Origin: Tunturibacter gelidoferens
GTDB lineage: Bacteria > Acidobacteriota > Terriglobia > Terriglobales > Acidobacteriaceae
Length of the DNA stretch: 64,000 bases
Assembly (NCBI RefSeq): GCF_040358255.1
Contig: NZ_CP132938.1
Location: 3,658,001 to 3,722,000, forward strand
Direction of reading: 5' to 3'
In this document: positions 53,293-62,953 of the stretch, piece after piece
Layout of the letters: every line of letters begins with the position of its first letter
How positions within the stretch are numbered: position 1 is the stretch's first letter
Notes under the pieces: generated by a model
What the model was told of the DNA's origin: nothing
Database searches by the model: none
The model's input: only the letters and a program-made list of their open reading frames with translations
Position numbers and translations under genes: made by a program

Positions 53293-53706
53293 ATGGCCTT
53301 CTCTGCAAAGGGACGCACCCAGACCGCGCTCGCCGAGATCAACATCACTCCGCTGGTCGACGTCGTTCTTGTCCTTCTGCTTATCTTCATGCTCACCGCC
53401 CCGGTTCTCCAGTCCGGTGTCGAGGTTGCCATCCCCAAGACGCGCTCCGTCAACCAGCTCACCGAAGAACGCATGGTCGTCACCATTGACCGCGAGCAGA
53501 ACGTCTTCCTCCAGGACAAGCCCGTCAACGTCAACCAGCTCCCCACGCTGCTGAGATCCACCGGCAAAGCCGAGCCCTCCAAGCGCATCATCTACCTGCG
53601 AGCCGACGAGCGCGTGCCCTTCGGCGCATTCGCTTCGGTTATGGATGCGGTCAAGCAGGCCGGCATCACCAACATCAGCATCGTCACCCAACCAATCCAG
53701 AAGTGA
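53293..53706 (+). CDS. tolR: TolR/ExbD protein
   Basis: 137 residues, single N-terminal membrane helix (VDVVLVLLLIFMLTAPVL) with the proton-carrying Asp in ITPLVDVV, then a periplasmic domain (VVTIDREQNVFLQDKPVNVN, IIYLRADERVPFGAFASVMD). Starts two bases after the tolQ stop. TolQ-TolR form the motor of the system. The real start ATG 53293 is clear; longer upstream frames are out-of-style. Confidence 0.95.
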   Translation: MAFSAKGRTQTALAEINITPLVDVVLVLLLIFMLTAPVLQSGVEVAIPKTRSVNQLTEERMVVTIDREQNVFLQDKPVNVNQLPTLLRSTGKAEPSKRIIYLRADERVPFGAFASVMDAVKQAGITNISIVTQPIQK

Positions 53707-53712
53707 GGAGGG
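53705..53712 (+). promoter_or_regulatory. Strong Shine-Dalgarno before a gene without a normal start codon
   Basis: GAGGAGGG overlaps the tolR stop codon. The next in-frame codons of the downstream TonB/TolA gene are ATA (53717), AAT and ACG; no ATG, GTG or TTG follows within the next 60 bases in frame. It marks where initiation should occur. Confidence 0.6.
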
Positions 53713-53716
53713 TGAC

Positions 53717-54517
53717 ATAAATACGTCTCTCACAATCGGTCGCGACAGCGATGGCAATCCCGATAAGCTCGGCGCGAACTTCGTCGGCTCCATCGTGCTG
53801 CACGGCCTCATCGCTGCGGCCATCCTGGGCTGGGCCTTTCTCTTCCACACACGAGGCCACGACTGGGGCGAGAACGCCTCCAACGCAGGAGCCATTCAGG
53901 CCACCATGGTCTCCTCGCTCCCGCTTCCACCCACACAACGCACCCTCGACACCGGCGTCCTCACATCGGAAGCGCCAAGCCCCGCGCCCGTCATCACCAA
54001 GGAAAGAACCGAACCGCCGCCTACACCCAACGAAGTAGTGATCCCTGAAAAGATCACCAAACCAATCAAAGAAGCTGAAAAGCCCACGCCAGCGCCACCA
54101 AAACACATCCAGCCCGTCACCCCTCCGCCAACCAAAGCAGTCACAGGCGAAACCGCAGGCGTCCGCATCGCGCAATCGACGCTGGAGGTAAAAAACGGGA
54201 CCGCAAGTGTCTCCGTCGAAGACCGTACCTTCGGCCAGCGCTTCGCCTACTACGTCAACATCGTCAACAGCAAGGTCGCGCAAAACTGGTACACCGCCGA
54301 GGCTGATCCGCGTACCTCCATTGGGAAAAGCACCACCATCATCTTCGATATCAATCGCGAAGGAGTTCCCTCCAACCCCCGCGTCGAATCCCCCAGCGGC
54401 TCACCCTCGCTAGACCTCTCCGCCATGCGCGCCGTGCAGCGAGTCGACGGCTTCGGTCCTCTGCCGCAAGGCGATCACATCACCGTCGAATACACCTTCC
54501 ACCTTCATCCCCAGTGA
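53717..54517 (+). CDS. TonB/TolA-type periplasmic spanning protein
   Basis: About 267 residues. One N-terminal membrane helix (NFVGSIVLHGLIAAAILGWA), a Pro/Lys-rich spanner (about 90-150; PPTPNEVVIPEKITKPIKEA, KPTPAPPKHIQPVTPPPTKA) and a C-terminal TonB/TolA fold (NGTASVSVEDRTFGQRFAYY, PSGSPSLDLSAMRAVQRVDG). It links the TolQR motor to Pal. The start is odd: SD GAGGAGGG is followed by ATA-AAT-ACG, and the only in-frame ATG (53645) lies 62 bases inside tolR with no ribosome site. I place the start at the ATA; ATG-to-ATA change or a sequence error are alternatives. Confidence 0.85.
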   Translation: MNTSLTIGRDSDGNPDKLGANFVGSIVLHGLIAAAILGWAFLFHTRGHDWGENASNAGAIQATMVSSLPLPPTQRTLDTGVLTSEAPSPAPVITKERTEPPPTPNEVVIPEKITKPIKEAEKPTPAPPKHIQPVTPPPTKAVTGETAGVRIAQSTLEVKNGTASVSVEDRTFGQRFAYYVNIVNSKVAQNWYTAEADPRTSIGKSTTIIFDINREGVPSNPRVESPSGSPSLDLSAMRAVQRVDGFGPLPQGDHITVEYTFHLHPQ

Positions 54518-54613
54518 AAAAAGTTGCGCCTGTTGGAGTGCTTCCCTTGATTCCGCTGAGCAACCTGCGCCAAGCACCCCATCAAGACAACTTTGCGTCT
54601 AACATAAGACATA

Positions 54614-55984
54614 ATGCATAGACCGAAACGAACGCCAGTCAGTCGGCACTCTTATTGGCACAATATAGTAGCTCTGCTCTTTCTTCTTGCATGCGCCTTC
54701 GCCCTACAAGCGCAGGAAGGCTTCAAGACTGAAACCTCCAGCGGAGTCTCCAACATCCGCATCGCAGTCGCCGACTTCAAACCCGCCTCCGCAGATCCGC
54801 AAACCTCCGCCTTCAAACACACCTTCGACGCGACCCTCTACGCGGACCTGGCGAACGCTGGCATCTTCGACATCGTCTCGAAGAGTCTCCTCCCGGAATC
54901 CACTCCAGGCGCACCCGCCGAGATCAGGATTCAGCAGTGGGCCGATGCACCGACGTCCGCGGCCATGGTGGCCTTCGGCAACTTCAGCGTTCAGGGCAAC
55001 AGAATCACCTGCAACGGCTTCCTCTTCGACGCAAAGAATCTCCAGTACCCACAGGTCCTCGCCAAGCAGTACAACGAGGACGCCACCGACGACTCAGCCC
55101 GCCAGATCGCCCATCGCTTCGCCGACGAGATCATCTTCCGTCTCAGCGGAGGAAGTCAGGGTATCGCAGAATCCAAGATCTACTACGTCAAGCTCACAGG
55201 CGCCGACAAAGAGATCTGGCAGATGGACTACGACGGAGCCAACCAGCACCCTCTCACACACCTCGGCACGGTCTCCCTATCTCCTCGCATCTCGCCCGAC
55301 AACTCCCGCCTGGCCTTCTCCTCACTAGGCCGCGATGGCTTTCAAATCCGCATGTTCTCTCTCGTCCTCAACCGCATGGTGAACTTCTCCGCAACCGGCG
55401 GGACCAATCTCTCGCCGGCATGGTCGCCCAACGGCAAGGACATCGCCTACTCCTCCTCCCGCAGCGGCGACCCTGAGATCTGGATCTCCGACACCAACGG
55501 AGGCACCTCCCGCCGCGTCACCAGCTTCCGCGGCCCCGACGTCTCACCCGTCTTCAACCCCCGCACCGGCTCGCAGATCGCCTGGATCAGCGGACGCACC
55601 AATCTGCCCCAACTCTACGTCATGGACGTTGACGGCTCCAATATCCAGCGCATGACCGACGGTGGATACGCAACGTCCCCCTCATGGTCTCCCAACGGAC
55701 AGTTCCTCACCTTCGCCTGGGATCGCAAGTACGGCCCAGGCGCTCCCGGTGGACAGGATATCTACGTCATGGAGATCGCCACTAAACGCTGGATTCAACT
55801 CACCCACGACGGCGGTCGTTGCGACTTCCCCTCCTGGTCTCCAGACGGGCGTCACATCGTCTACGCCAACTCACCCGATGGCAAAGCCACCCACATGAAG
55901 ATCATGACCATGCTGGCCGACGGCACGCAAAAACATGAACTCACCGGCGCTGGCGCAGACATGCCCAACTGGAGCTGGAAGTAA
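54614..55984 (+). CDS. tolB: TolB-type periplasmic beta-propeller
   Basis: 456 residues with signal peptide (hydrophobic 18-32, cleavage near ALQAQ). An N-terminal alpha/beta domain (about 45-195; FDATLYADLANAGIFDIVSK) is followed by six WD40-like blades with repeated SP-x-W/Fxx(D/N)GQ units: RISPDNSRLAFSS, NLSPAWSPNGKDIAYSSSRS, SPSWSPNGQFLTFAWDRKYG and PSWSPDGRHIVYA. TolB binds Pal and the system keeps the outer membrane attached during division. A 96-base gap separates it from the TonB-type gene. Confidence 0.95.
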   Translation: MHRPKRTPVSRHSYWHNIVALLFLLACAFALQAQEGFKTETSSGVSNIRIAVADFKPASADPQTSAFKHTFDATLYADLANAGIFDIVSKSLLPESTPGAPAEIRIQQWADAPTSAAMVAFGNFSVQGNRITCNGFLFDAKNLQYPQVLAKQYNEDATDDSARQIAHRFADEIIFRLSGGSQGIAESKIYYVKLTGADKEIWQMDYDGANQHPLTHLGTVSLSPRISPDNSRLAFSSLGRDGFQIRMFSLVLNRMVNFSATGGTNLSPAWSPNGKDIAYSSSRSGDPEIWISDTNGGTSRRVTSFRGPDVSPVFNPRTGSQIAWISGRTNLPQLYVMDVDGSNIQRMTDGGYATSPSWSPNGQFLTFAWDRKYGPGAPGGQDIYVMEIATKRWIQLTHDGGRCDFPSWSPDGRHIVYANSPDGKATHMKIMTMLADGTQKHELTGAGADMPNWSWK

Positions 55985-56061
55985 ACATTCTTATCGTCTC
56001 TGCGGAAGCGCTTCGCAGGCAACTTGATCTTTGATCCACTAACGTTGGCAGGAGATATCAA

Positions 56062-56829
56062 ATGAACGCGATGCAAATAGGAATTCGCAAGACCTTGGTG
56101 ATTGCAGTAACCCTCATTTCCATCGGCGCCGTCACCGGCTGCCACAAGAAGGCCAGCGGCATTGACCCGAATGCGCTCGGCCCGGCGCCTGCTCCTCCAG
56201 CGGCCGCCCCCACTGCCACCATCACCGCAGATCCGCTCTCCATCGATGTCGGCCAATCCGTCGTCCTCAACTGGCGCACACAGAACGCAGCCTCTGTCAC
56301 CATCGACGGCATCGGCGACGTGAGCACCAACGGCACCCAGACCGTCGCTCCGTCCACCTCCACCAACTTTCATCTCACTGCCAAGGGTGACGGCGGCACC
56401 ACCGAAGCCAGCGTGCGCGTAACCGTCCGCGTACCTGCCGCCCCCACTGCGCCTCCTCCGGCAGACACGGACATGGGCACCGAAGCCGCCTTTCACCAGA
56501 ACGTTCAGGACGTCTTCTTCGACTACGATAGCTTCGATCTTCGTCCCGACGCGACGTCAGCTGCATCCAAAGCAGCAGCGTACCTCACCGCTCACCCCGC
56601 CATCCGGGTAGTTATCGGCGGTTACTGCGACGACCGCGGCTCCGCAGAGTACAACCTCGCCCTCGGCGAGAACCGCGCCAACGCAGCTCGCACCGCTCTG
56701 GTCTCCGCTGGCGTGCCGGCCAGCCGTCTCCGCGTCATCAGCTACGGAAAAGAGAAGCAGTTCTGCACTGAAGAGAACGAGAGCTGCTGGCAGCAAAACC
56801 GCCGCGCCCAGTTCTCCCTCGACCGCTAG
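56062..56829 (+). CDS. pal: Peptidoglycan-associated lipoprotein with extra Ig-like domain
   Basis: 255 residues, longer than typical Pal. Lipobox IGAVTGC with Cys27. Residues 50-120 form an inserted Ig/PKD-like beta domain (ATITADPLSIDVGQSVVLNW, FHLTAKGDGGTTEASVRVTV). The C-terminal OmpA-like domain (about 145-255) has FFDYDSFDLRPDATSAASKA, GYCDDRGSAEYNLALGENRA (peptidoglycan diaminopimelate-binding Asp/Arg) and a Cys pair. Follows tolB by 77 bases; a strong terminator lies after it. Confidence 0.93.
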   Translation: MNAMQIGIRKTLVIAVTLISIGAVTGCHKKASGIDPNALGPAPAPPAAAPTATITADPLSIDVGQSVVLNWRTQNAASVTIDGIGDVSTNGTQTVAPSTSTNFHLTAKGDGGTTEASVRVTVRVPAAPTAPPPADTDMGTEAAFHQNVQDVFFDYDSFDLRPDATSAASKAAAYLTAHPAIRVVIGGYCDDRGSAEYNLALGENRANAARTALVSAGVPASRLRVISYGKEKQFCTEENESCWQQNRRAQFSLDR

Positions 56830-56860
56830 CCTCAACGCAACCAATCAAAAACCATCCCTT

Positions 56861-56889
56861 CCCCTGTCCTGATTCAAGGACAGGGGTTT
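56861..56889 (+). terminator. Rho-independent terminator after pal
   Basis: CCCCTGTCCT (56861-56870) pairs perfectly with AGGACAGGGG (56877-56886) around GATTCA, followed by TTTCT. The U-tract is short, so partial read-through into cpoB is plausible. Confidence 0.75.
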
Positions 56890-56948
56890 CTGCTAACCTG
56901 ACCCCAACTCTTTTTAGTTCCTCGCGCAGCCCACCACGCTGAGGGTCG

Positions 56949-57959
56949 ATGGAAGACAGAAAGCCGAGTGCCTCTGACATGATCAAACCAATTCAACCCG
57001 TTCACCGTAAATTTGCCATCCCGACGATTCCATTAGCCGCTCTCCTCGCGGTCATCCTATTCTCCTCCGCCCCAGCCTTCGCCGTAAGCAAAGACATGGT
57101 GCAGCTGCAGACCCAGATTCAGGAGCTGCAGGACGCGGTAGCCCGGCTTCAGCAGTCCAACGATGAGCGCATGGGCGTCATGAAAGACCTCATCCAACAA
57201 AGCGCCGACTCCATCAACAAGATGGGTGCAAACGTCGACGCAATGCGCAAGCAGCTACAGACCCAGCAGGAGGCGCAAGGCGGAAAGGTCGACCAGGTCT
57301 CCGGCCAGATTCAATCCCTCAACGACTCCGTCGACGAGATCAAGGCACGCATCGCAACCCTCCAGAAGCTCATGCAGGATGTCCAGAGCCAGCAGCAGTC
57401 CATGAGCGCCGGAATGCCGCAGCCGACAGGCTCAGCGGCCCCCCAACCCTCGAACTCCGCACCGATCACAACCGCGCCTCCAACGGGCCCGGCCCCCATC
57501 GTGAGAAAAGGCAAACCCTCGGCAAACATCCCCCAGGCAGCCGACACTCCCGGTCCCGCCGTCCCTCCCGCCGACGAGCTCTACAAGACCGCCCTCGGCG
57601 ACTACATGGCCGCCAAGTACCCCCTCGCATCCTCTGAGTTCGGCGACGTCGTCAAGTACTACCCCGACAATCCCCTCTCAGGAAACTCCTTTTACTACCA
57701 GGCGGAGATCGACTTCCGCGACGGCCGCTACCCCGCAGCCATCAAGTCCTACGATGCCGTCCTCGAGCAGTATCCTGACAGTAATAAGGTCCCCGCCTCC
57801 CACCTTCACAAAGGCATCGCCCTCTTCAACCTCAAGGAGAACGAAGCCGGCACCCGCGAGCTCCGCGCCCTCATCCAACGCTTCCCCAATGCGCCGGAGT
57901 CGATGCAGGCTCGCAGCAAACTCAGCGGCATGGGCATCCCCGTCACACCCAAGCACTAA
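56949..57959 (+). CDS. cpoB: Tol-Pal system protein CpoB/YbgF
   Basis: 336 residues. A signal peptide (hydrophobic PTIPLAALLAVILFSSAPAF, cleavage near AFAVS) follows a longish basic N-terminus. A coiled coil (about 47-140; LQTQIQELQDAVARLQQSND) comes next, then a Pro/Ala linker, then TPR repeats (about 208-330; ALGDYMAAKYPLASSEFGDV, AIKSYDAVLEQYPDSNKVPA). CpoB coordinates Tol-Pal with cell-wall synthesis. GAGGG precedes the ATG. It comes after the pal terminator and may be partly independent. Confidence 0.93.
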   Translation: MEDRKPSASDMIKPIQPVHRKFAIPTIPLAALLAVILFSSAPAFAVSKDMVQLQTQIQELQDAVARLQQSNDERMGVMKDLIQQSADSINKMGANVDAMRKQLQTQQEAQGGKVDQVSGQIQSLNDSVDEIKARIATLQKLMQDVQSQQQSMSAGMPQPTGSAAPQPSNSAPITTAPPTGPAPIVRKGKPSANIPQAADTPGPAVPPADELYKTALGDYMAAKYPLASSEFGDVVKYYPDNPLSGNSFYYQAEIDFRDGRYPAAIKSYDAVLEQYPDSNKVPASHLHKGIALFNLKENEAGTRELRALIQRFPNAPESMQARSKLSGMGIPVTPKH

Positions 57960-57962
57960 CCC

Positions 57963-59021
57963 TCAGTTACGTATCCCCTGCATCAGAGCCTCAATCTCGG
58001 CCCGTTCTTCCCCGCTAAGCGGCAGCCAAGGCAGACGCGCCCTCCCTCCGAAGTACCCATTCAAATCACACCCAAACTTGATGCCTCCAACCCCCATCTG
58101 GTTCTCTATCCTTGCCGCCACATCCTGCAACCTCATCTGCTTCTCCTGCGCCAACCCTTCATCCCCATCTTTCCAGGCTGCCAGCACCTCATAGCAGGCC
58201 TGCGGAGCCGCCGCCGCAAACGCCGGCATCGCTCCCACTGCGCCACTCTTCAGGCCTTCAAACATTCCATCAGTCCTTCCAGCCAATACTTGAAATCCCA
58301 CCACCTTCGTTCGCGTCTTCGCCATAGTCTTCGAAGGTGTAGCCACCGCAGCTCCCCCTTCCGTCAATGCAGTCGCCAGAATCAAATCTTTCGCCTCGGC
58401 GCCTTCACTCCGACTCTGCATCCTCCCAGTCACGGCCGCGAACACTGCAGTCACCGTGACATCGCGTTTATAGCTAGCAGTGCCCGTCATGATCGCCTTC
58501 ATCCGCTCGCGGTCGCCCGAACCATCCACCATCCCGAGAACCTTCGAATGTCCCGCGAGCTCGATGACAACCTCCGCGGGCAGCACAGCGCCACCCTCCG
58601 CAGACGAGCTGTACAACACCACCGGCAGCGCCGACCGGTCGCCCACCGCCTGGAAATAAGCCATCAGCTCTTTCGTCCGTTCTCCAGTACCCCGAAGCAT
58701 CGAAGGACACTTCATAAGCACAGCATCATATCCAAACTCAGCAGCGGACTCCGCCAAATCCAGCGTCCCCGCCACGCTATCGCGCGACACACCTGCAATC
58801 AGCACCTTCTCCACCGCAGCCGACGCAACAACACTCCGCAACACATGTCGCGTCTCTTCTTCCGACAGCAGAGTCGGCTCACCTACATCACACAGCGCGA
58901 CAAGTCCGGCGGCCGGCGTCTTCGAGTAGCGAGCGACATTGTGTTCCAGCTTATGGAGATTAAGGCGTCCGTCGGGATAGAACGGTGTAGTCAGCGGCAG
59001 TTGAAGTCCATCAAGAAGCAT
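57963..59021 (-). CDS. DHDPS-family protein lacking the Schiff-base lysine
   Basis: 352 residues, TIM barrel of the dihydrodipicolinate synthase / N-acetylneuraminate lyase superfamily. The N-terminus DGLQLPLTTPFYPDGRLNLH, ALCDVGEPTLLSEEE and the Tyr of LPVVLYSSSAEGGAV are present. The strand that normally carries the Schiff-base Lys (G-[IL]-K-[DE]-x-[ST]-G) reads VLGMVDGSGDRERM, with Val instead of Lys. A classical aldolase mechanism is therefore unlikely. Convergent with cpoB (three bases apart). It is about 50 residues longer than DapA, in the C-terminal helices. Confidence 0.85.
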   Translation of the reverse strand: MLLDGLQLPLTTPFYPDGRLNLHKLEHNVARYSKTPAAGLVALCDVGEPTLLSEEETRHVLRSVVASAAVEKVLIAGVSRDSVAGTLDLAESAAEFGYDAVLMKCPSMLRGTGERTKELMAYFQAVGDRSALPVVLYSSSAEGGAVLPAEVVIELAGHSKVLGMVDGSGDRERMKAIMTGTASYKRDVTVTAVFAAVTGRMQSRSEGAEAKDLILATALTEGGAAVATPSKTMAKTRTKVVGFQVLAGRTDGMFEGLKSGAVGAMPAFAAAAPQACYEVLAAWKDGDEGLAQEKQMRLQDVAARIENQMGVGGIKFGCDLNGYFGGRARLPWLPLSGEERAEIEALMQGIRN

Positions 59022-59137
59022 CTCTCTATTCTAAGAGCGAATGCCCAAACCATGCGAAGCCGTGCCCCATACCCCGAAAGACGTAACCACAGGCCGTCTC
59101 GACGAAACCCCATTGAAGTAATCTAACCCTGATACCT

Positions 59138-59623
59138 ATGACCAACGGACGAGACATCTCGCAGGGCAAATCTCTCGGCGACCTTGGCCGCGAAGCCTCC
59201 TGGTTTCTCACCCACACCCTCATCGCCGTCCTCATGCTCGCCATCGTCATCGTAGTCATCTCGCTCAACCACCCAGACCCAGACTCAGCGACTCCCAAAG
59301 TGCTCGCCACCATTCTGGCCGCCCTGATCCCCCTCTTCGGCGGAGCGATCGTCACTCGCCTCCTGCAAAACGACATCGCGCCCTACACCTGGATCTCAGG
59401 TCTGGTCATCTTCTCCATCGTATGTGTCTGGGTGCTCGACCTGCCCACAGGCAAAGGCCTCTGCGAAGGCTGCGGAGCAGTGGAAAAGCTCTGGCGCACC
59501 TTCTTCACCTTCCGCCATGGCAGCGGGCTCATGGGTGGGGACGGCCTCCTCATCGGCACCTGGCTCCCCCTGTCAATGATCAGCTACGCCATCGGCGCAA
59601 AGATCGCCCGCGAGCCCTACTAA
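59138..59623 (+). CDS. Small multi-pass membrane protein
   Basis: 161 residues with about three to four membrane helices (HTLIAVLMLAIVIVVISLNH; VLATILAALIPLFGGAIVTR; ISGLVIFSIVCVWVLDL; a last short helix). A short cytoplasmic loop has GLCEGCGAVEKLWRTFFTF, with two Cys three apart, a possible metal or redox site. No family recognised. Divergent from the DHDPS-like gene (116 bases) and convergent with carB (15 bases). Confidence 0.75.
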   Translation: MTNGRDISQGKSLGDLGREASWFLTHTLIAVLMLAIVIVVISLNHPDPDSATPKVLATILAALIPLFGGAIVTRLLQNDIAPYTWISGLVIFSIVCVWVLDLPTGKGLCEGCGAVEKLWRTFFTFRHGSGLMGGDGLLIGTWLPLSMISYAIGAKIAREPY

Positions 59624-59638
59624 CCCACCTGATATCTT

Positions 59639-62600
59639 CTAGTCGACCACCGCAACCGCTTTGACCTCGCCCGCAATCCTGTTCGCGTGAAGCGTCTGCA
59701 ACGCCACAACACTCAAGGTACCGTCCTGCAACGCGGAGATCCCCTCGGCCGCTGCCCGTGCCGCTGCCAGCGTCGTAATCGTCGGGATCCTCGCCATCAC
59801 CGCCGCGCGCCGAATCGCCTTCTCATCAAAGAACGTATCCTGCCCATGCGGCGTGTTCACGATCAGCTGAATCCGATCTCCCTTGATCAGGTCAACCACA
59901 TTCGGCCGACCCTCCTTCACCTTGTAGACGCGCTCCGGCTGCAGCCCAGCCTGTTCCAGCACAAGAGCCGTGCCATGCGTAGCTACCAGGTGAAATCCCA
60001 TCTCCACAAAATCCCGCGCCAGCAACACTGCGCCTTCCTTATCGTGATCATTGACGCTCAGAAACACCGTCCCCTGCAACGGAAGCACCTGCCCCGCGGC
60101 GATCTGCGCCTTCGCAAACGCCTCGCCAAAGTTATCCGCAACCCCCATCACCTCGCCCGTAGACTTCATCTCCGGTCCAAGCACCGTATCCACGCCCGGG
60201 AACTTGCCCCACGGAAACACCGGCGACTTCACAAAGTAATGCGAGCCCGTCTCCAGATCCTTGCCACTGGCAGTCTGCTCCGGCAGCAACTCCTTCAGCT
60301 TCCGACCCACCATAATCCGCGAAGCAATCTTTGCCAGCGGAATCCCGGTCGCCTTCGAAACATAAGGCACCGTCCGCGAAGCCCGAGGGTTCACCTCAAT
60401 CACGTAGACAATCCCGCGCTGAATCGCAAACTGAATATTCACCAGCCCGCGCACGCTCAACGCCATCGCCAGCTTGCGCGTGTACTCGCGAATCATCCGC
60501 AGCACGTCATCGCTCAGATCAACCGCAGGCAGCACGCAGGACGAGTCGCCCGAGTGAATCCCCGCCTCTTCAATGTGCTGCATGATTCCTGCGATCACCA
60601 CATCGTCGCCATCGCACAGCGCATCCACATCGCACTCGACTGCGTCTTCCAGGAAGTGGTCGATCAACACCGGCCGCTCCTGCGAGTACTCGATCGCCGT
60701 CGACATATACCGCACAACTGCCTCATCGTCGTACGCGATCACCATCGCGCGTCCACCCAGAACATACGAAGGCCGCACCAGCACCGGATAACCCACACGA
60801 TTCGCGCCAGCCACAGCCTCTTCCACGCTCGTCGCCATCGCGCCCTCAGGCTGTGGAATCTTCAACTCTTCAATCAGTTTTCCAAACCGTTTTCGGTCTT
60901 CCGCTAGATCAATCGACTCCGGCGACGTCCCAATAATAGGAACACCAGCCTTCTTCAGCGGCAGCGAAAGATTCAGCGGCGTCTGACCGCCAAACTGCAC
61001 GATCATCCCGATCTCCGCACCCGAAGAAGCCTCGTGCTCATACACCCCAAGCACATCCTCCAAAGTCAGCGGCTCGAAGTACAGCCGGTCGCTCGTGTCA
61101 TAGTCGGTCGACACCGTCTCCGGATTGCAGTTCACCATGATGGTCTCGTAACCATCCTCACGCAGCGCAAACGCCGCATGGCAGCAGCAGTAATCGAACT
61201 CAATTCCCTGCCCGATACGATTCGGCCCACTCCCCAGAATCAGAATTTTCTTCTTCTTCGTCGGCGCCGCTTCATCTTCCTCGTCATAGCAGCTGTACAG
61301 ATAAGGCGTGTAGCTCTCAAACTCACCCGCGCACGTATCCACCATCTTGTACACCGGCACCACGTTCAGCTTCTTCCGCAACGCCCGCACAGCCGCCGTC
61401 CCTTCAGCGCCAGTCAAACCCCAACTCGCAGCCAGCCTCTCATCCGAGATCCCCATCCGCTTAGCCGCGCGCAGTTGCTCCGCCGTCACCTCCGCCATCG
61501 GCACTCCGCCAACAGCCTTGATCTCATCCGTAATCTGCTTCATCTGATACAGAAACCACGGGTCCATCGAGGTCATGCGTGCAACCTCACGCACCGTCAT
61601 CCCCCGCTCAAACGCGTACCGGATGTAGTTCAGTCGTTCCGGATGCGGCGTCACCAATCGCTGCGTCAACCGCCGCGGCTCAATCTCATCTGCCGTCGCC
61701 TTCTTACCCGTCTCCAGCGACCGCACCGCCTTCATCATAGCTTCCTTGAAGGTTCTGCCGATAGCCATCACCTCGCCGACCGACTTCATCTGCGGTCCCA
61801 GAACCTCATCCGCGCCAGGAAACTTCTCGAACTGCCACTTCGGAATCTTCACCACGACATAGTCAATCGTCGGCTCGAAACAGGCAGGCGTCGCCTTCGT
61901 AATATCGTTCTGAATCTCATCGAGCGTGTACCCGACCGCCAACCGCGCCGCAATCTTCGCAATCGGAAAACCCGTCGCCTTACTCGCCAGCGCCGACGAA
62001 CGCGACACACGAGGATTCATCTCAATCACCGTCATGCGCCCGTTCAGCGGATTCACTGCGAACTGCACATTGCTGCCGCCCGTCTCCACACCAATCTCAC
62101 GAATCACACGAATCGCCGCATCCCGCATCGCCTGGTACTCGCGATCGGTCAACGTCTGCGCCGGCGCCACCGTAATCGAATCACCAGTATGCACGCCCAT
62201 CGGATCGAAGTTCTCAATCGAGCAGATGATGATGACGTTATCCTTCAGGTCCCGCACCACCTCCAGCTCATACTCCTTCCAACCCAGCACGCTCTCTTCC
62301 AGCAGACACTCATGCACCGGCGAGAGATCAAGCCCACGCGAAAGAATCTCCATCAACTCCTCGCGGTTGTAAGCAATTCCTCCACCCGAACCGCCCAGCG
62401 TAAACGAAGGCCGAATCACTACCGGAAATCCAATCTTCGTCGCAAACTCCAACCCATCGCGAATATTGTTGATCAGCGCAGACCGCGGCATATCCAGCCC
62501 GATCTTCGTCATCGCATCCTTGAACAGCAGCCGATCCTCAGCCTTCTTGATCGCCTCCAGCTTCGCGCCGATCAGCTCAATCCCCAACTTATCCAGCACG

Positions 62601-62953
62601 CCCGAGTCCGCAAGATCGACCGCAAGATTCAGCGCCGTCTGCCCACCTACCGTTGGCAGTACCGCAAACTTCCCCTTGCCGCACAACCCATCCGAATCAA
62701 GCATCTCCTTCTCAACGCGGAGAATCTCCTCGAGATAAGCGGCATTCAGCGGTTCAATATAGGTTCTATCCGCAACCTCAGGATCGGTCATGATCGACGC
62801 CGGATTCGAGTTCACCAGCACGACCTCATAGCCCTCGGCCTTCAGCGCCTTACAAGCCTGAGTCCCCGAGTAATCGAACTCCGCCGATTGACCAATCACA
62901 ATCGGCCCCGAGCCGATCACCAAAATCTTCGCAATGTCATTCCTGCGTGGCAT
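59639..62953 (-). CDS. carB: Carbamoyl-phosphate synthase large chain
   Basis: 1104 residues, normal for CarB. Two ATP-grasp halves: first with [20 protein letters not shown] and [20 protein letters not shown], second with [20 protein letters not shown] and [20 protein letters not shown]; a C-terminal MGS-like allosteric domain (about 965-1100). Makes carbamoyl phosphate for pyrimidines and arginine. Its start lies 17 bases inside the unknown gene that separates it from carA, so the three are one unit. No PyrR or riboswitch-like signal seen. Confidence 0.97.
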   Translation of the reverse strand: MPRRNDIAKILVIGSGPIVIGQSAEFDYSGTQACKALKAEGYEVVLVNSNPASIMTDPEVADRTYIEPLNAAYLEEILRVEKEMLDSDGLCGKGKFAVLPTVGGQTALNLAVDLADSGVLDKLGIELIGAKLEAIKKAEDRLLFKDAMTKIGLDMPRSALINNIRDGLEFATKIGFPVVIRPSFTLGGSGGGIAYNREELMEILSRGLDLSPVHECLLEESVLGWKEYELEVVRDLKDNVIIICSIENFDPMGVHTGDSITVAPAQTLTDREYQAMRDAAIRVIREIGVETGGSNVQFAVNPLNGRMTVIEMNPRVSRSSALASKATGFPIAKIAARLAVGYTLDEIQNDITKATPACFEPTIDYVVVKIPKWQFEKFPGADEVLGPQMKSVGEVMAIGRTFKEAMMKAVRSLETGKKATADEIEPRRLTQRLVTPHPERLNYIRYAFERGMTVREVARMTSMDPWFLYQMKQITDEIKAVGGVPMAEVTAEQLRAAKRMGISDERLAASWGLTGAEGTAAVRALRKKLNVVPVYKMVDTCAGEFESYTPYLYSCYDEEDEAAPTKKKKILILGSGPNRIGQGIEFDYCCCHAAFALREDGYETIMVNCNPETVSTDYDTSDRLYFEPLTLEDVLGVYEHEASSGAEIGMIVQFGGQTPLNLSLPLKKAGVPIIGTSPESIDLAEDRKRFGKLIEELKIPQPEGAMATSVEEAVAGANRVGYPVLVRPSYVLGGRAMVIAYDDEAVVRYMSTAIEYSQERPVLIDHFLEDAVECDVDALCDGDDVVIAGIMQHIEEAGIHSGDSSCVLPAVDLSDDVLRMIREYTRKLAMALSVRGLVNIQFAIQRGIVYVIEVNPRASRTVPYVSKATGIPLAKIASRIMVGRKLKELLPEQTASGKDLETGSHYFVKSPVFPWGKFPGVDTVLGPEMKSTGEVMGVADNFGEAFAKAQIAAGQVLPLQGTVFLSVNDHDKEGAVLLARDFVEMGFHLVATHGTALVLEQAGLQPERVYKVKEGRPNVVDLIKGDRIQLIVNTPHGQDTFFDEKAIRRAAVMARIPTITTLAAARAAAEGISALQDGTLSVVALQTLHANRIAGEVKAVAVVD

